This document shows positions 42,873 through 51,141 of a stretch of 64,000 bases of DNA, in pieces. The stretch is from Jannaschia marina. GTDB taxonomy: Bacteria; Pseudomonadota; Alphaproteobacteria; Rhodobacterales; Rhodobacteraceae. How positions within the stretch are numbered: the stretch's first letter is position 1; every line of letters starts with the position of its first letter. The notes below the pieces were generated by a model, which ran no database searches, had not been told where the DNA came from, and was given only the letters and a program-made list of their open reading frames with translations. The stretch is from the NCBI RefSeq assembly GCF_013404595.1, contig NZ_JABVAX010000008.1, positions 1 to 64,000 on the forward strand, given 5' to 3'. Position numbers and translations under genes: made by a program.

Positions 42873-43904
42873 ATGTCCAACCGCCCGACCATCGCCGATC
42901 TCGCCCGGACCGCCGGGGTCTCCACCGCGACGGTGGACCGGGTGTTGAGCGGTCGGACGCCGGTGCGGCCCGAGACGGCGCGGAAGGTGCATGACGCGGC
43001 GCGGGCGATCGGGTTCCACGCGGCCGACCTGATCGGGCGGCGGGTGACGTCGGACCTGCCGGCGCTGACCGTGGGCGTCGTCCTCGGCCCCGAGCGGGAG
43101 GGCTTTGCGCAGGCCATGCGGCCCGCGCTCGAGGCGGCGGCCGCGGAGGCGCGTGGCGTGGTCGGTCGGGTCGTGATCGCCCATGCGTCGGGGGCGGACC
43201 CGGCGGAGCACGCGCGCCTGATCGACGCGATGGCGGGGCGGGTGGACGCGCTGGCCGCGATCGCCGTGGATCATCCGGAGGTGACGGCGGCGGTGGAGCG
43301 GCTGACGCGCCGGGGCACGCCGGTCTTCGCGCTCTGCAGTGACTTCGGGCGGGGGTTTCGGCGGGATTACATCGGGTTGGACAACCAGCGCATGGGTCGG
43401 GTGGCGGCGCATATCCTGCGTGTCACGACACCGGAGGAGGGGCCGCTGGCCGTCGTCACCGGGGGACAGCGGTGGAACGGAGCGGAGTTGCGCGAGACGG
43501 GATGTCGCAGCTACCTGCGCGAATGCGCTTCCGGGCATCGGTTGCGGGATCTCGTCGTGGCGGAGGACGGCCCGGGCGCGACGGAGAGGGCGGTTGGCAG
43601 GCTTCTGGCGGCGCAGCCGGATCTCGTCGGTCTCTATTGCGCGGGGGGTGATGCGGAGGGGGCGATCGCTGCGGTCCGGGCCGTGCGGCCGGAGCGCGGG
43701 CTGCGTCTCGTGGTGCATGAGCTGACCGAGGTGAGCCGGCGCGCGCTGGCGGATCACGTGGTCGACCTGGTGATCGCGACGCCGGTGGAGGCCCTCTGCC
43801 GAGCGCTCTTCGCGCAGGCCGCGGGGGCGGTGATGCCCGGTGACGGGGCGGCACGGGCACCGGGGCTCCTGACGCCGCAGCTCTTCCTCCCGGAAGCGAT
43901 CTGA
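42873..43904 (+). CDS. Second LacI-family regulator
   Basis: A 343-residue repressor with TIADLARTAGVSTATVDRVLSGRTPVRPETARKVHDAARAIGF. The V-D-R-V variant and the ligand-binding domain (AAHILRVTTPEEGPLAVVTGGQRWNGAELRETG) differ from the first LacI protein. Such regulators usually serve RbsB-type sugar ABC transporters, and one follows at 44918-47770. It probably governs the 44032-48982 genes through the CATCA-N4-TGATG sites. Confidence 0.9.
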   Translation: MSNRPTIADLARTAGVSTATVDRVLSGRTPVRPETARKVHDAARAIGFHAADLIGRRVTSDLPALTVGVVLGPEREGFAQAMRPALEAAAAEARGVVGRVVIAHASGADPAEHARLIDAMAGRVDALAAIAVDHPEVTAAVERLTRRGTPVFALCSDFGRGFRRDYIGLDNQRMGRVAAHILRVTTPEEGPLAVVTGGQRWNGAELRETGCRSYLRECASGHRLRDLVVAEDGPGATERAVGRLLAAQPDLVGLYCAGGDAEGAIAAVRAVRPERGLRLVVHELTEVSRRALADHVVDLVIATPVEALCRALFAQAAGAVMPGDGAARAPGLLTPQLFLPEAI

Positions 43905-43916
43905 CTGAGGCCCCCG

Positions 43917-43952
43917 GATGATGGAGACCGGCGAAATCCATCAGGGATGATG
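43917..43952. promoter_or_regulatory. Second-type operator before the isomerase/ABC operon
   Basis: CATCAGGGATGATG (43939-43952) is the same CATCA-N4-TGATG dyad as at 42802; a half-site GATGATGG stands at 43917-43924. It lies about 80 bases before the start at 44032. Confidence 0.65.
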
Positions 43953-44031
43953 CAATCCGGGGCCGACCATTGACCGGGGAACATTCTGTCCCGCACACTC
44001 GCCGGGCGGTGGAGGACCGCGAGGGAGGACG

Positions 44032-44835
44032 ATGGTGCGTTTCGCGCTCAACCACATGAGTGTCGCCCGGCTGGGCTATCCCGAGATGCTCGGGGTGGCG
44101 GCGCGGACGGGCTGCATCGGGGTCGAGGTGCGTAACGATCTGGGCCGTCCGGTCTTCGATGACCTGGACCCGGCGGAGGCCGGGGCGCGGGCGCGGGACA
44201 TGGGGTTGCGGCTCCTGTCGGTGGCGGAGGTCGGCCGGGTCGACGACTGGGGCCCGGCGCGCGCCGGCGCGGCGGAGCGCCTGATGGACTTGGCGGCGGC
44301 GGCCGGGGCAGAGGGCGTCGCTCTTATCCCGGCCTGTGGCGGGGCACCGGTTGCGGAGGATGGGCTCGACCGCGCGCTCGACGCGCTGGCACCGATGCTG
44401 CGCGACCGGGGGCTGACCGGATACCTGGAGCCGCTGGGGTTTACCGCCTGCGGGCTGCGCCGCAAGGCCGAGGCGGTGGAGGCCCTTGCGCGGGCCGGGG
44501 CAGGCGACGTCGTGCGCCTCGTCCATGACAGCTTTCATCATCATCTGGCGGGCGAGACGGCGCTGCCGGTCGCGGCGATCGGCCTCGTGCACGTGTCGGG
44601 GGTGACCGCGCGCGATCCGGCCGGGGCGCTGACCGACGCGCATCGGGGGCTCGTCGATGCGAGCGACCGGCTCGGCACGGTGGCGCAGCTCGCGGCACTT
44701 CTGGCAGGGGGCTACGACGGGCCGATCTCGGTCGAGGCCTTCGCCCCCGAGACCCACGCGCACCCCGACCCGGTGGCGGCGCTGACGCAGACATTCGACT
44801 TCCTCCGCGCGGAGGTCATGGCGCGGGCCGCCTGA
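44032..44835 (+). CDS. Sugar-phosphate isomerase/epimerase family protein (IolI/IolE-like)
   Basis: A 267-residue TIM-barrel isomerase: FALNHMSV start, GCIGVEVRNDL, YLEPLGF, VRLVHDSFHHHLAGE and GPISVEAFAPE give the metal-binding Glu/Asp/His set. The closest known role is 2-keto-myo-inositol isomerase (IolI), which fits the inositol context. The ATG has GGGAGGACG in front. It heads the unit with the sugar ABC transporter. Confidence 0.83.
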   Translation: MVRFALNHMSVARLGYPEMLGVAARTGCIGVEVRNDLGRPVFDDLDPAEAGARARDMGLRLLSVAEVGRVDDWGPARAGAAERLMDLAAAAGAEGVALIPACGGAPVAEDGLDRALDALAPMLRDRGLTGYLEPLGFTACGLRRKAEAVEALARAGAGDVVRLVHDSFHHHLAGETALPVAAIGLVHVSGVTARDPAGALTDAHRGLVDASDRLGTVAQLAALLAGGYDGPISVEAFAPETHAHPDPVAALTQTFDFLRAEVMARAA

Positions 44836-44917
44836 CCCCGGGGGAGAAACGCCCCGTGGTTCGCGGGGTCCGGCACAAGGGAGAGGGCGCGCCGGACGCC
44901 CGCAAGGGAGAGAGTAA

Positions 44918-45862
44918 ATGAAGAAGACACTGCTTGCCGCCGGCCTCATCGGCCTGATGTCGACCACCGCCATGGCCGAGACGATCGGCGTCTCGATGGC
45001 GCGGTTCGACGACAACTTCCTGACCACGCTGCGCAACGGCATGGAGGAGTATGCCAACGGTCTCGACGGCGTGGACATCCAGGTCGAGGACGCGCAGGAC
45101 GACGTGGCCGCGCAGCTCGACCAGATCAACAACTTCATCGCTTCGGGCGTGGATGCCATCGTGGTGAACGCGGTCGACACCAACGCCGTGGACGCGATGA
45201 CCAAGGCCGCCGAGGACGCGGGCGTGCCGCTCGTCTACGTCAACCGGGAGCCGGCGAACGTCGACAGCCTGCCCGACAACCAGGCCTTCGTCGCCTCCAA
45301 CGAGATCGAGTCGGGCACGCTCGCGGCCTTCGAGGCCTGCAAGATGCTGCGCGCCATGGGCCTTGCCGGGGGGGCGAACGGCTACATGCTGATGGGGCAG
45401 CTGTCGAACCAGGCGGCGGTGCAGCGGTCGAAGGACGTGGAAGACGTCATCGGCATGGACATGTGCAACTTCATCACCCTCCTCGATCAGCAGACCGCCA
45501 ACTGGTCGCGGGACGAGGCGAACGACCTGATGACCAACTTCATCTCGGCGGGCGACGAGTTCCACGTGGTCTTCGCCAACAACGACGAGATGGCACTCGG
45601 CGCGATCCAGGCGCTGAAGGCGGCGGACTTCTCGATGGAGGACATCGTGGTCGTCGGCGTGGACGCGACGCAGGACGCGCTGCAGGCGATGCAGGCGGGC
45701 GACCTCGACGCGACGGTCTTCCAGGATGCGGCCGGGCAGGGCTCGGGCTCGATCGACGCGGCGCTCAAGCTCGCCCGTGGCGAGGAGGTGGATCAGAAGG
45801 TCTACATCCCGTTCCAGCTGGTGACCGTCGACAACCTCGACGATTTCCTGGGCAAGAACTGA
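44918..45862 (+). CDS. Inositol-type sugar ABC transporter substrate-binding protein
   Basis: A 314-residue RbsB-type periplasmic protein with a signal peptide (MKKTLLAAGLIGLMSTTAMAE). VSMARFDDNFLTTLRNGMEE, QLDQINNFIASGVDAIVVNAVD and HVVFANNDEMALGAIQALKA are typical. The neighbouring iolG and iolI-like genes make myo-inositol the likely ligand (IbpA-like). A strong hairpin follows the stop. Confidence 0.9.
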   Translation: MKKTLLAAGLIGLMSTTAMAETIGVSMARFDDNFLTTLRNGMEEYANGLDGVDIQVEDAQDDVAAQLDQINNFIASGVDAIVVNAVDTNAVDAMTKAAEDAGVPLVYVNREPANVDSLPDNQAFVASNEIESGTLAAFEACKMLRAMGLAGGANGYMLMGQLSNQAAVQRSKDVEDVIGMDMCNFITLLDQQTANWSRDEANDLMTNFISAGDEFHVVFANNDEMALGAIQALKAADFSMEDIVVVGVDATQDALQAMQAGDLDATVFQDAAGQGSGSIDAALKLARGEEVDQKVYIPFQLVTVDNLDDFLGKN

Positions 45863-45871
45863 CGTGACAGA

Positions 45872-45895
45872 CGGGCCGGGGGCACCCCCGGCCCG
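45872..45895 (+). other. Strong intergenic hairpin after the binding-protein gene
   Basis: CGGGCCGGGGG, loop CA, then its exact complement: an 11-bp GC-only stem 9 bases after the stop, with no T-run. Likely protects the binding-protein mRNA and lowers downstream permease/ATPase expression. Confidence 0.65.
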
Positions 45896-45916
45896 ACCCC
45901 AAGGGAGGGAGAAGAG

Positions 45917-46993
45917 ATGGCCGAGACGACCCACGGGACCGGGGGCCTGACGTTCGACGCGAAGAAGCGGAGCTGGCCGAACGAGGCCAATGTCTTCATC
46001 GCACTGATCCTCATCATCCTCATCTTCGAGGGGCTGGGCGCGGTGTTCCGCGATCAGTCGTTCCTCTTCGATTTCAACGAGGCGCGCGACGGCACGATCC
46101 TCAACATGGCGCGCATCAAGATCATCATCCTGCAGGTCTCGATCATCGGGATCATCGCGCTCGGCGCGACGCAGGTGATCGTCTCGGGCGGCATCGACCT
46201 CTCGGCCGGGTCGGTCGTGGGGATGACGGCCATGGTCACGATGAGCTTCGCGCAGACCGAGCTCGTCAACGGCAACCCGAACCCCAAGGCGCTCTTCGGG
46301 CCGGCGTTCATGGACCTGCCGGCGCTGGTGCCGGTGCTCGTGGGCCTTCTGGTGGGGACGGGGGCCGGCCTCGTGAACGGGGCGCTCGTGGCCTATACGC
46401 GCATCCCGCCCTTCATCGCGACGCTCGGCATGATGGTCGCGGCCCGCGGCGCGGCGCAATGGTGGACGCGGGGGCAGCCGATCTCGTTCCCGACCGAGGG
46501 CTTCGCGGCCATCGGCGACGGGATGATGCCGGTCGTCTGGTTCGTGGGCCTCGCCATCCTGTTCCATTTTGTCCTGAAGTACACCGTCTATGGCAAGCAC
46601 ACCTATGCCATCGGCTCCAACGAGGACGCGGCGCGGATGTCGGGCATCAAGGTCGCCCGGCACAAGACGCTGGTCTATGCCATCGCGGGCGCGCTCGCCG
46701 GGTTCTCGGCCATCGTTCTGGCCTCGAAGAACCTGACGGCGCAGACGGGCATGGGGCTGATGTACGAGCTGGACGCGATCGCCATGGCGGTGATCGGGGG
46801 CGTGTCGCTCGCTGGCGGACGCGGGTCGATCATCGGCACGGTCATCGGGGCGCTCATCTTCGGGGTCATCATCTCGGGGTTCACCTTCCTGAGGCTCGAC
46901 GCCTACTATCAGGAGATGGTGAAGGGCGTGATTATCGTCGGGGCCGTCGTGCTCGACCAATGGCGCCAGAGCCGCGCCGCTCTGAGGGGGTAG
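45917..46993 (+). CDS. Sugar ABC transporter permease (inositol-type)
   Basis: A 358-residue RbsC-type permease with about 8-10 membrane segments. GIIALGATQVIVSGGIDLSAGSVVGMTAMV and NEDAARMSGIKVARHKTLVYAIAGALAGFSAIVLASK are characteristic. ATG after GGGAGGGAG. Works with the binding protein before and the ATPase after it. Confidence 0.93.
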   Translation: MAETTHGTGGLTFDAKKRSWPNEANVFIALILIILIFEGLGAVFRDQSFLFDFNEARDGTILNMARIKIIILQVSIIGIIALGATQVIVSGGIDLSAGSVVGMTAMVTMSFAQTELVNGNPNPKALFGPAFMDLPALVPVLVGLLVGTGAGLVNGALVAYTRIPPFIATLGMMVAARGAAQWWTRGQPISFPTEGFAAIGDGMMPVVWFVGLAILFHFVLKYTVYGKHTYAIGSNEDAARMSGIKVARHKTLVYAIAGALAGFSAIVLASKNLTAQTGMGLMYELDAIAMAVIGGVSLAGGRGSIIGTVIGALIFGVIISGFTFLRLDAYYQEMVKGVIIVGAVVLDQWRQSRAALRG

Positions 46994-46996
46994 GAC

Positions 46997-47770
46997 ATGT
47001 CGGACATCATCCTGGAGACCCAGGGCCTGACCAAGCACTACGGCGGGGTCCACGCGCTGACGGATGCCAACTTCACCCTGCAGGCGGGCGAGCATGTCGC
47101 CATCATGGGCGACAACGGGGCCGGCAAGTCGACCTTCGTGCGACAGATCACGGGCGTGGAGATCCCGACGCGGGGCAAGATCATCTTCGACGGGGCGGAG
47201 CAGCATTTCGAGAACCCGATGGACGCGCGCGACGCGGGCATCGAGACGGTGTTCCAGACGCTTGCGTTGGCCGATGACCTGAACGTGCCCGACAACCTCT
47301 TCCTCGGTCGCGAGATCGTGAAGTTCAACCTCGGGCCGTTCTCGATCCTCGACTACAAGGCGATGCGGGAGGCGACGATGGCGGGCCTTGAGAAGACCGC
47401 CGTGAAGATCCCGAACGTCAACAACACGATCCGCAACATGTCGGGCGGGCAGCGGCAATGCGTGGCCATCGCGCGCACGGCGACGTTCCATTCGAAACTG
47501 ACGATCATGGACGAGCCGACGGCCGCGCTCGGCGTGCAGGAGACGGCGCAGGTCGAGAACATCGTGCGCACCCTGAAGGAGGCGGGCGAGCCGCTCATCC
47601 TCATCAGCCACAACATGCGGCAGGTGATGGACCTCTGCGACCGGATCGTCGTCTTCCGGCGCGGGCGGATCGTGGCGAACCTGCGCAAGGAGGAGACCGA
47701 CGGTCAGGACGTCGTGGCCTATATCACCGGCGCGAAGACGCAGCCCGAATACGACTACGAAGCCTCCTGA
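46997..47770 (+). CDS. Sugar ABC transporter ATP-binding protein (single domain)
   Basis: A 257-residue ATPase with Walker A GDNGAGKST, signature MSGGQRQCVAIARTA and Walker B LTIMDEPTAALG. Sugar importers of this class often use a double-length RbsA; this one has one ABC domain and must dimerise. Three bases after the permease and one base before iolG (GTG). Confidence 0.93.
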   Translation: MSDIILETQGLTKHYGGVHALTDANFTLQAGEHVAIMGDNGAGKSTFVRQITGVEIPTRGKIIFDGAEQHFENPMDARDAGIETVFQTLALADDLNVPDNLFLGREIVKFNLGPFSILDYKAMREATMAGLEKTAVKIPNVNNTIRNMSGGQRQCVAIARTATFHSKLTIMDEPTAALGVQETAQVENIVRTLKEAGEPLILISHNMRQVMDLCDRIVVFRRGRIVANLRKEETDGQDVVAYITGAKTQPEYDYEAS

Positions 47771-47771
47771 C

Positions 47772-48773
47772 GTGGCCGTCCGTTTCGCCGTTCTTGGCGC
47801 GGGCCGCATCGGGCAGGTCCACGCCGATGCCATCGCGCGCGTGCCGGGCGCGGCCCTCGTGGCGGTGACCGACGCGATGCCGACGGCGGCCGAGGCCGTG
47901 GCCGCGCGCCATGGCTGCGCCGTGCGGAACATGGAGGGGATCGCGGCGTCGGGGGACGTGGATGCCGTCGTGGTCTGCACCCCCACGGACACGCACGCGG
48001 ACCTGATCGAGCGGTTCACGGGGGCGGGCAAGGCCGTCTTCTGCGAGAAGCCCATCGACCTCGACCTCGGGCGGGTGAAGACCTGCCTGCGGGCGGTCGC
48101 GACGAACGGAGGCAGGCTCATGGTCGGGTTCCAGCGGCGCTTCGACCCGGATTTCCGCGCGCTCAAGGGGGTGATCGACGCGGGCGGCATCGGCGCGGTC
48201 GAGACGGTGACGCTCACATCCCGCGATCCGGGGCCGCCGCCCGTCGAATACATCGAACGCTCGGGCGGTATCTTCCGCGACATGACAATCCATGATTTCG
48301 ACGTCGCGCGCTGGCTTCTGCCCGAGGAGCCGACGCATGTCTTCGCCGCCGCCTCCAACCTCGTCGACCCGGCCATCGGCGCGGCGGGCGACTGGGACAC
48401 GGCGAATGTCGTGCTGACGACGCCCGGGGGCGCGCAGGCGACGATCGCCAATTCGCGTCGCGCGACCTATGGCTACGACCAGCGGATCGAGGTGCATGGC
48501 GCGGGCGGGTCGGTGCGCGCTGACAACCACCACACGACGCGGGTGGAGGTGGCGAATGCCGGCGGCTACACCCGCGCGCCGTTGCAGGATTTCTTCATGT
48601 CCCGCTACGCGGCGGCCTATGCGGCGGAGATCGCGGCCTTCGTCGCCGCGCTGGAGGCGGGCGGCGAGATGCCCACCACGGGTGAGGACGGGTTGCGCGC
48701 GCTGGCGCTGGCCGAGGCGGCGGTGCTCTCGGTGCGCGAGGGCCGGTCGGTCGCAATCTCCGAGGTGATGTGA
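47772..48773 (+). CDS. iolG: Inositol 2-dehydrogenase
   Basis: A 333-residue NAD-dependent dehydrogenase, first step of myo-inositol use. FAVLGAGRIGQVHADAIAR, FCEKPIDLDLGRV and GGIFRDMTIHDFDVARWLL (catalytic Asp/His) are the IolG pattern. The GTG start lies one base behind the ATPase stop, which links uptake and oxidation in one unit. Confidence 0.93.
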   Translation: MAVRFAVLGAGRIGQVHADAIARVPGAALVAVTDAMPTAAEAVAARHGCAVRNMEGIAASGDVDAVVVCTPTDTHADLIERFTGAGKAVFCEKPIDLDLGRVKTCLRAVATNGGRLMVGFQRRFDPDFRALKGVIDAGGIGAVETVTLTSRDPGPPPVEYIERSGGIFRDMTIHDFDVARWLLPEEPTHVFAAASNLVDPAIGAAGDWDTANVVLTTPGGAQATIANSRRATYGYDQRIEVHGAGGSVRADNHHTTRVEVANAGGYTRAPLQDFFMSRYAAAYAAEIAAFVAALEAGGEMPTTGEDGLRALALAEAAVLSVREGRSVAISEVM

Positions 48774-48982
48774 TGGCGAAGGGACGCGGGTTTCTCGATG
48801 TGCAGACGCCGTTCTTCGTGCCCGTCTGGCGGCGTGTGGTTGCCGTCGCCGTGCTGACCGGCTGGACGGGGATGGAGGTGGCGAACGGCGCGGTCTTCTG
48901 GGCCATCCTCTTCGGCAGCGCGGCGGCCTATCTGGGGTATCAGTTCTTCGTCGCCTGGGAGGATCCGGCGGAGGAGGAGTAG
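48773..48982 (+). CDS. Small membrane protein after iolG
   Basis: A 69-residue protein with two hydrophobic stretches (about residues 22-34 and 38-55) and an acidic tail EDPAEEE. The ATG overlaps the iolG stop (TGATG). A small protein of this kind is not part of the known pathway. No function recognised. Confidence 0.75.
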   Translation: MAKGRGFLDVQTPFFVPVWRRVVAVAVLTGWTGMEVANGAVFWAILFGSAAAYLGYQFFVAWEDPAEEE

Positions 48983-49009
48983 GGCGCGAACCAGGCCGGA
49001 TGCCGCGCC

Positions 49010-49948
49010 TCAGAGTTGGCTCTTCGGCATCATCATGTGCACGCCCTTCTCGCGGTTCACCGTCTGCGTCACCCGCAGGTCGCCGGCGAGCGAGCAGAGC
49101 ATGTAGGCCTCGGCCCAGCCGATCCCGAGCCGCTCCTCGACGAGCGCGATCATGTCCCGGGTCGCCGCCTCGGCGGCGGTGTCGAGGTCGGCATGGGTGG
49201 CGAGCGTGATCCAGTGGGTCGGCGTCTCGGCCCGGATGCGGGCGGGCAGGTCGTCGCGCAGGGTCAGGCGGAAGCGCCCCTCGAGCGCGGTCTCGATGGC
49301 GGTCACGTTGACCTCCCCGTCGCCCTGCGCGCCGTGACCGTCGCCCACCGAGAAGAGCGCGCCCTCGGCATGGACGGGCAGGTAGAGCGTCGTGCCCGCG
49401 ATCAGCTCCTTGCAGTCGAGGTTGCCGCCGTGGGCACGCGGCTCGATGGTGGAGATGCGGCCCCATGCCGGCGGCGGGGCCACGCCCATCACCCCGAAGA
49501 AGGGCGCGAGCGTCAGGTCGCGGCCCCAGGGCAGGCGCGCGGTGCCCGCCTCGGTGTCGAGCGGAATGTTGGTGTGGGTCAGCTCGCCGGTTTCGAGCGG
49601 CAGTGTCCCGGCGAGCGGGCGGCTGACGTTGTAGCCCCAGTCCTGCCGGAGCGCGACGTCGAGGATGTCGACCTGCAGCACCTGCCCCGGTTGCGCGCCG
49701 GTGATGGCGACGGGCCCGGTCAGGATGTGGCCGGGCAGGGCCGGGGGGCCGGCTGCGTGGATCGCGTGAAGCTCGGGCGGGACGTGGAAGCCCGCCGGCG
49801 GCAGGACCGCCTCGGTCCCCGAGACGGTGCGGATGGTGATCTCGTCGCCGCTCCCGATCTCGACCACGGGGGGCAGGGTAGCATCGAAGATGCCCCAGTG
49901 GATGGTCTCGGGCGTCGCGTCGAGGCGCGTTTCGGTCTTCGCGGGCAT
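49010..49948 (-). CDS. Acetamidase/formamidase-family protein
   Basis: A 312-residue FmdA/AmdA-type amidohydrolase releasing ammonia from short amides. HWGIFDATLPPVVEI, FFGVMGVAP, GGNLDCKELIAGTTLYLPVHAEGALFSVGDGHGAQGDGEV are family blocks. It stands alone next to the cyanase operon on the same strand, and both release small nitrogen compounds, so a shared nitrogen-scavenging role is plausible. Confidence 0.9.
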   Translation of the reverse strand: MPAKTETRLDATPETIHWGIFDATLPPVVEIGSGDEITIRTVSGTEAVLPPAGFHVPPELHAIHAAGPPALPGHILTGPVAITGAQPGQVLQVDILDVALRQDWGYNVSRPLAGTLPLETGELTHTNIPLDTEAGTARLPWGRDLTLAPFFGVMGVAPPPAWGRISTIEPRAHGGNLDCKELIAGTTLYLPVHAEGALFSVGDGHGAQGDGEVNVTAIETALEGRFRLTLRDDLPARIRAETPTHWITLATHADLDTAAEAATRDMIALVEERLGIGWAEAYMLCSLAGDLRVTQTVNREKGVHMMMPKSQL

Positions 49949-50010
49949 GGCGGCCTCCGGGTCGGGTCGGCCGGAGTGGACCGTGGACGTCGGCGGGGAT
50001 CAAGGGGGAG

Positions 50011-50132
50011 ATCGTCGGGTCGAGCGCGACGATGACGGTGCGCGGGACGCCGGCGATGCGCGGTCATGGTCGGGCCTGACCCGACCATCCCGGCAGTCTG
50101 AAGGACGAGACCGCCGGGTCAAGCCCGGCGGT
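50011..50132. repeat. Three 23-bp intergenic palindromes
   Basis: Copies at 50011-50033 (ATCGTCGGG...CGCGACGAT, one mismatch), 50066-50088 (ATGGTCGGG...CCCGACCAT) and 50110-50132 (ACCGCCGGG...CCCGGCGGT), each with a 5-base core. They fill the gap between cynS and the amidase gene. Same family as 15874 and 26856-26984. Confidence 0.8.
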
Positions 50133-50165
50133 GACGCGGTGCAGGTTCGCAGCGCGCGCCCGGGC

Positions 50166-50636
50166 CTACCAGGAGTTGTAGGCCAGGTACTTGCCCGACA
50201 TCTCGACCTTCACGCGGTCGCCCTTCGGATGCTCGACCCGGGTGATCTGCATGTCGAAGTCGATCGCCGACATGATGCCGGTGCCGAACTTCTCCTCGAT
50301 GAGCGCCTTGATGGTGGGGCCGTAGACGCCCACGATCTCGTAGAGGCGATAGATGCAGGGGTCGGTGGGCACCGATTGCTCCCAGACTTTGGTGGGCGGC
50401 TCGGCCAGCACGCCCGCGGCCTCCTGCGGCAGGCCCATGGCGGCGACGAGCGCCTTTGCCTTCTCCTCGGGGAAGGCGTTCATCCCCATGCAGGCCGAAT
50501 GCGTCCAGACCGGGGACATGTCGATCGTCTCGGCGATCTGCTCCCAGGTCATCCCAGCCTGTTTCTTGGCCGAGAGGATCATCATCGTGACGTCGTCCTT
50601 GGTCATCATCTGGGGCACCTCGTAGGTATCTTTCAT
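50166..50636 (-). CDS. cynS: Cyanase
   Basis: Converts cyanate and bicarbonate to ammonia and CO2. At 156 residues it has the CynS length, and the catalytic residues are in place: R97 and E100 in YRLYEIVGVYGP, S123 in GIMSAIDF. Last gene of the minus-strand operon that includes a cyanate-type ABC transporter. Confidence 0.96.
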   Translation of the reverse strand: MKDTYEVPQMMTKDDVTMMILSAKKQAGMTWEQIAETIDMSPVWTHSACMGMNAFPEEKAKALVAAMGLPQEAAGVLAEPPTKVWEQSVPTDPCIYRLYEIVGVYGPTIKALIEEKFGTGIMSAIDFDMQITRVEHPKGDRVKVEMSGKYLAYNSW

Positions 50637-50658
50637 CGGGGGTCTCCTCTCCGGGGGG

Positions 50659-51132
50659 TCAAAGGCCGAGCTCGGTCAGCCCGGGATGGTCGTCGGGGCG
50701 GGGGCCCTGGGGCCAGCGGAAGAGCCGCGCGTCCCCGGCGATCGCCACGTCGTTGATGGAGGCGTGGCGCTCGGCCATGTGGCCCGAGGCGCTGAACCGC
50801 CAGTTCTCGTTGCCGTGCGCGCGGAACCACTGGCCGGTCGCGTCGTGCCATTCGTAGCAGAAGCGCACGGCGATCCGGTCGTCGCCATGGGCCCAGATCT
50901 CCTTGATGAGACGGTAGCCGTTTTCACGCGCCCACTTGGCGGTCAGGAAGGCCTCGACCTCCGCGCGCCCCTGGAGGAAGGTGTCGCGGTTGCGCCAGCG
51001 GGTGTCGGGCGTATAGGCGAGCGCCACCTTGGCGGGGTCGCGGGTGTTCCAGGCGTCTTCGGCGAGGCGGACCTTGCGGACCGCATCCTCCCGGGTGAAG
51101 GGCGGCAGGGGCGGGCGGGCGTCTTCGGTCAT
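50659..51132 (-). CDS. DUF1348 / NTF2-like protein in the cyanate operon
   Basis: A 157-residue NTF2-like cone-fold protein ([68 protein letters not shown]). It lies 22 bases before cynS and 9 bases after the ATPase gene, so it is cotranscribed. DUF1348 proteins have no assigned reaction. It may handle a related nitrile/cyanate compound, but nothing in the sequence proves this. Confidence 0.85.
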   Translation of the reverse strand: MTEDARPPLPPFTREDAVRKVRLAEDAWNTRDPAKVALAYTPDTRWRNRDTFLQGRAEVEAFLTAKWARENGYRLIKEIWAHGDDRIAVRFCYEWHDATGQWFRAHGNENWRFSASGHMAERHASINDVAIAGDARLFRWPQGPRPDDHPGLTELGL

Positions 51133-51141
51133 TGCTCCGCC

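Noticed and set aside
44816..48451. Open frame of about 1200 codons on the minus strand opposite the sugar ABC transporter genes
   Set aside because: Antisense to four well-supported genes; His/Arg/Asp-rich translation typical of a shadow frame.
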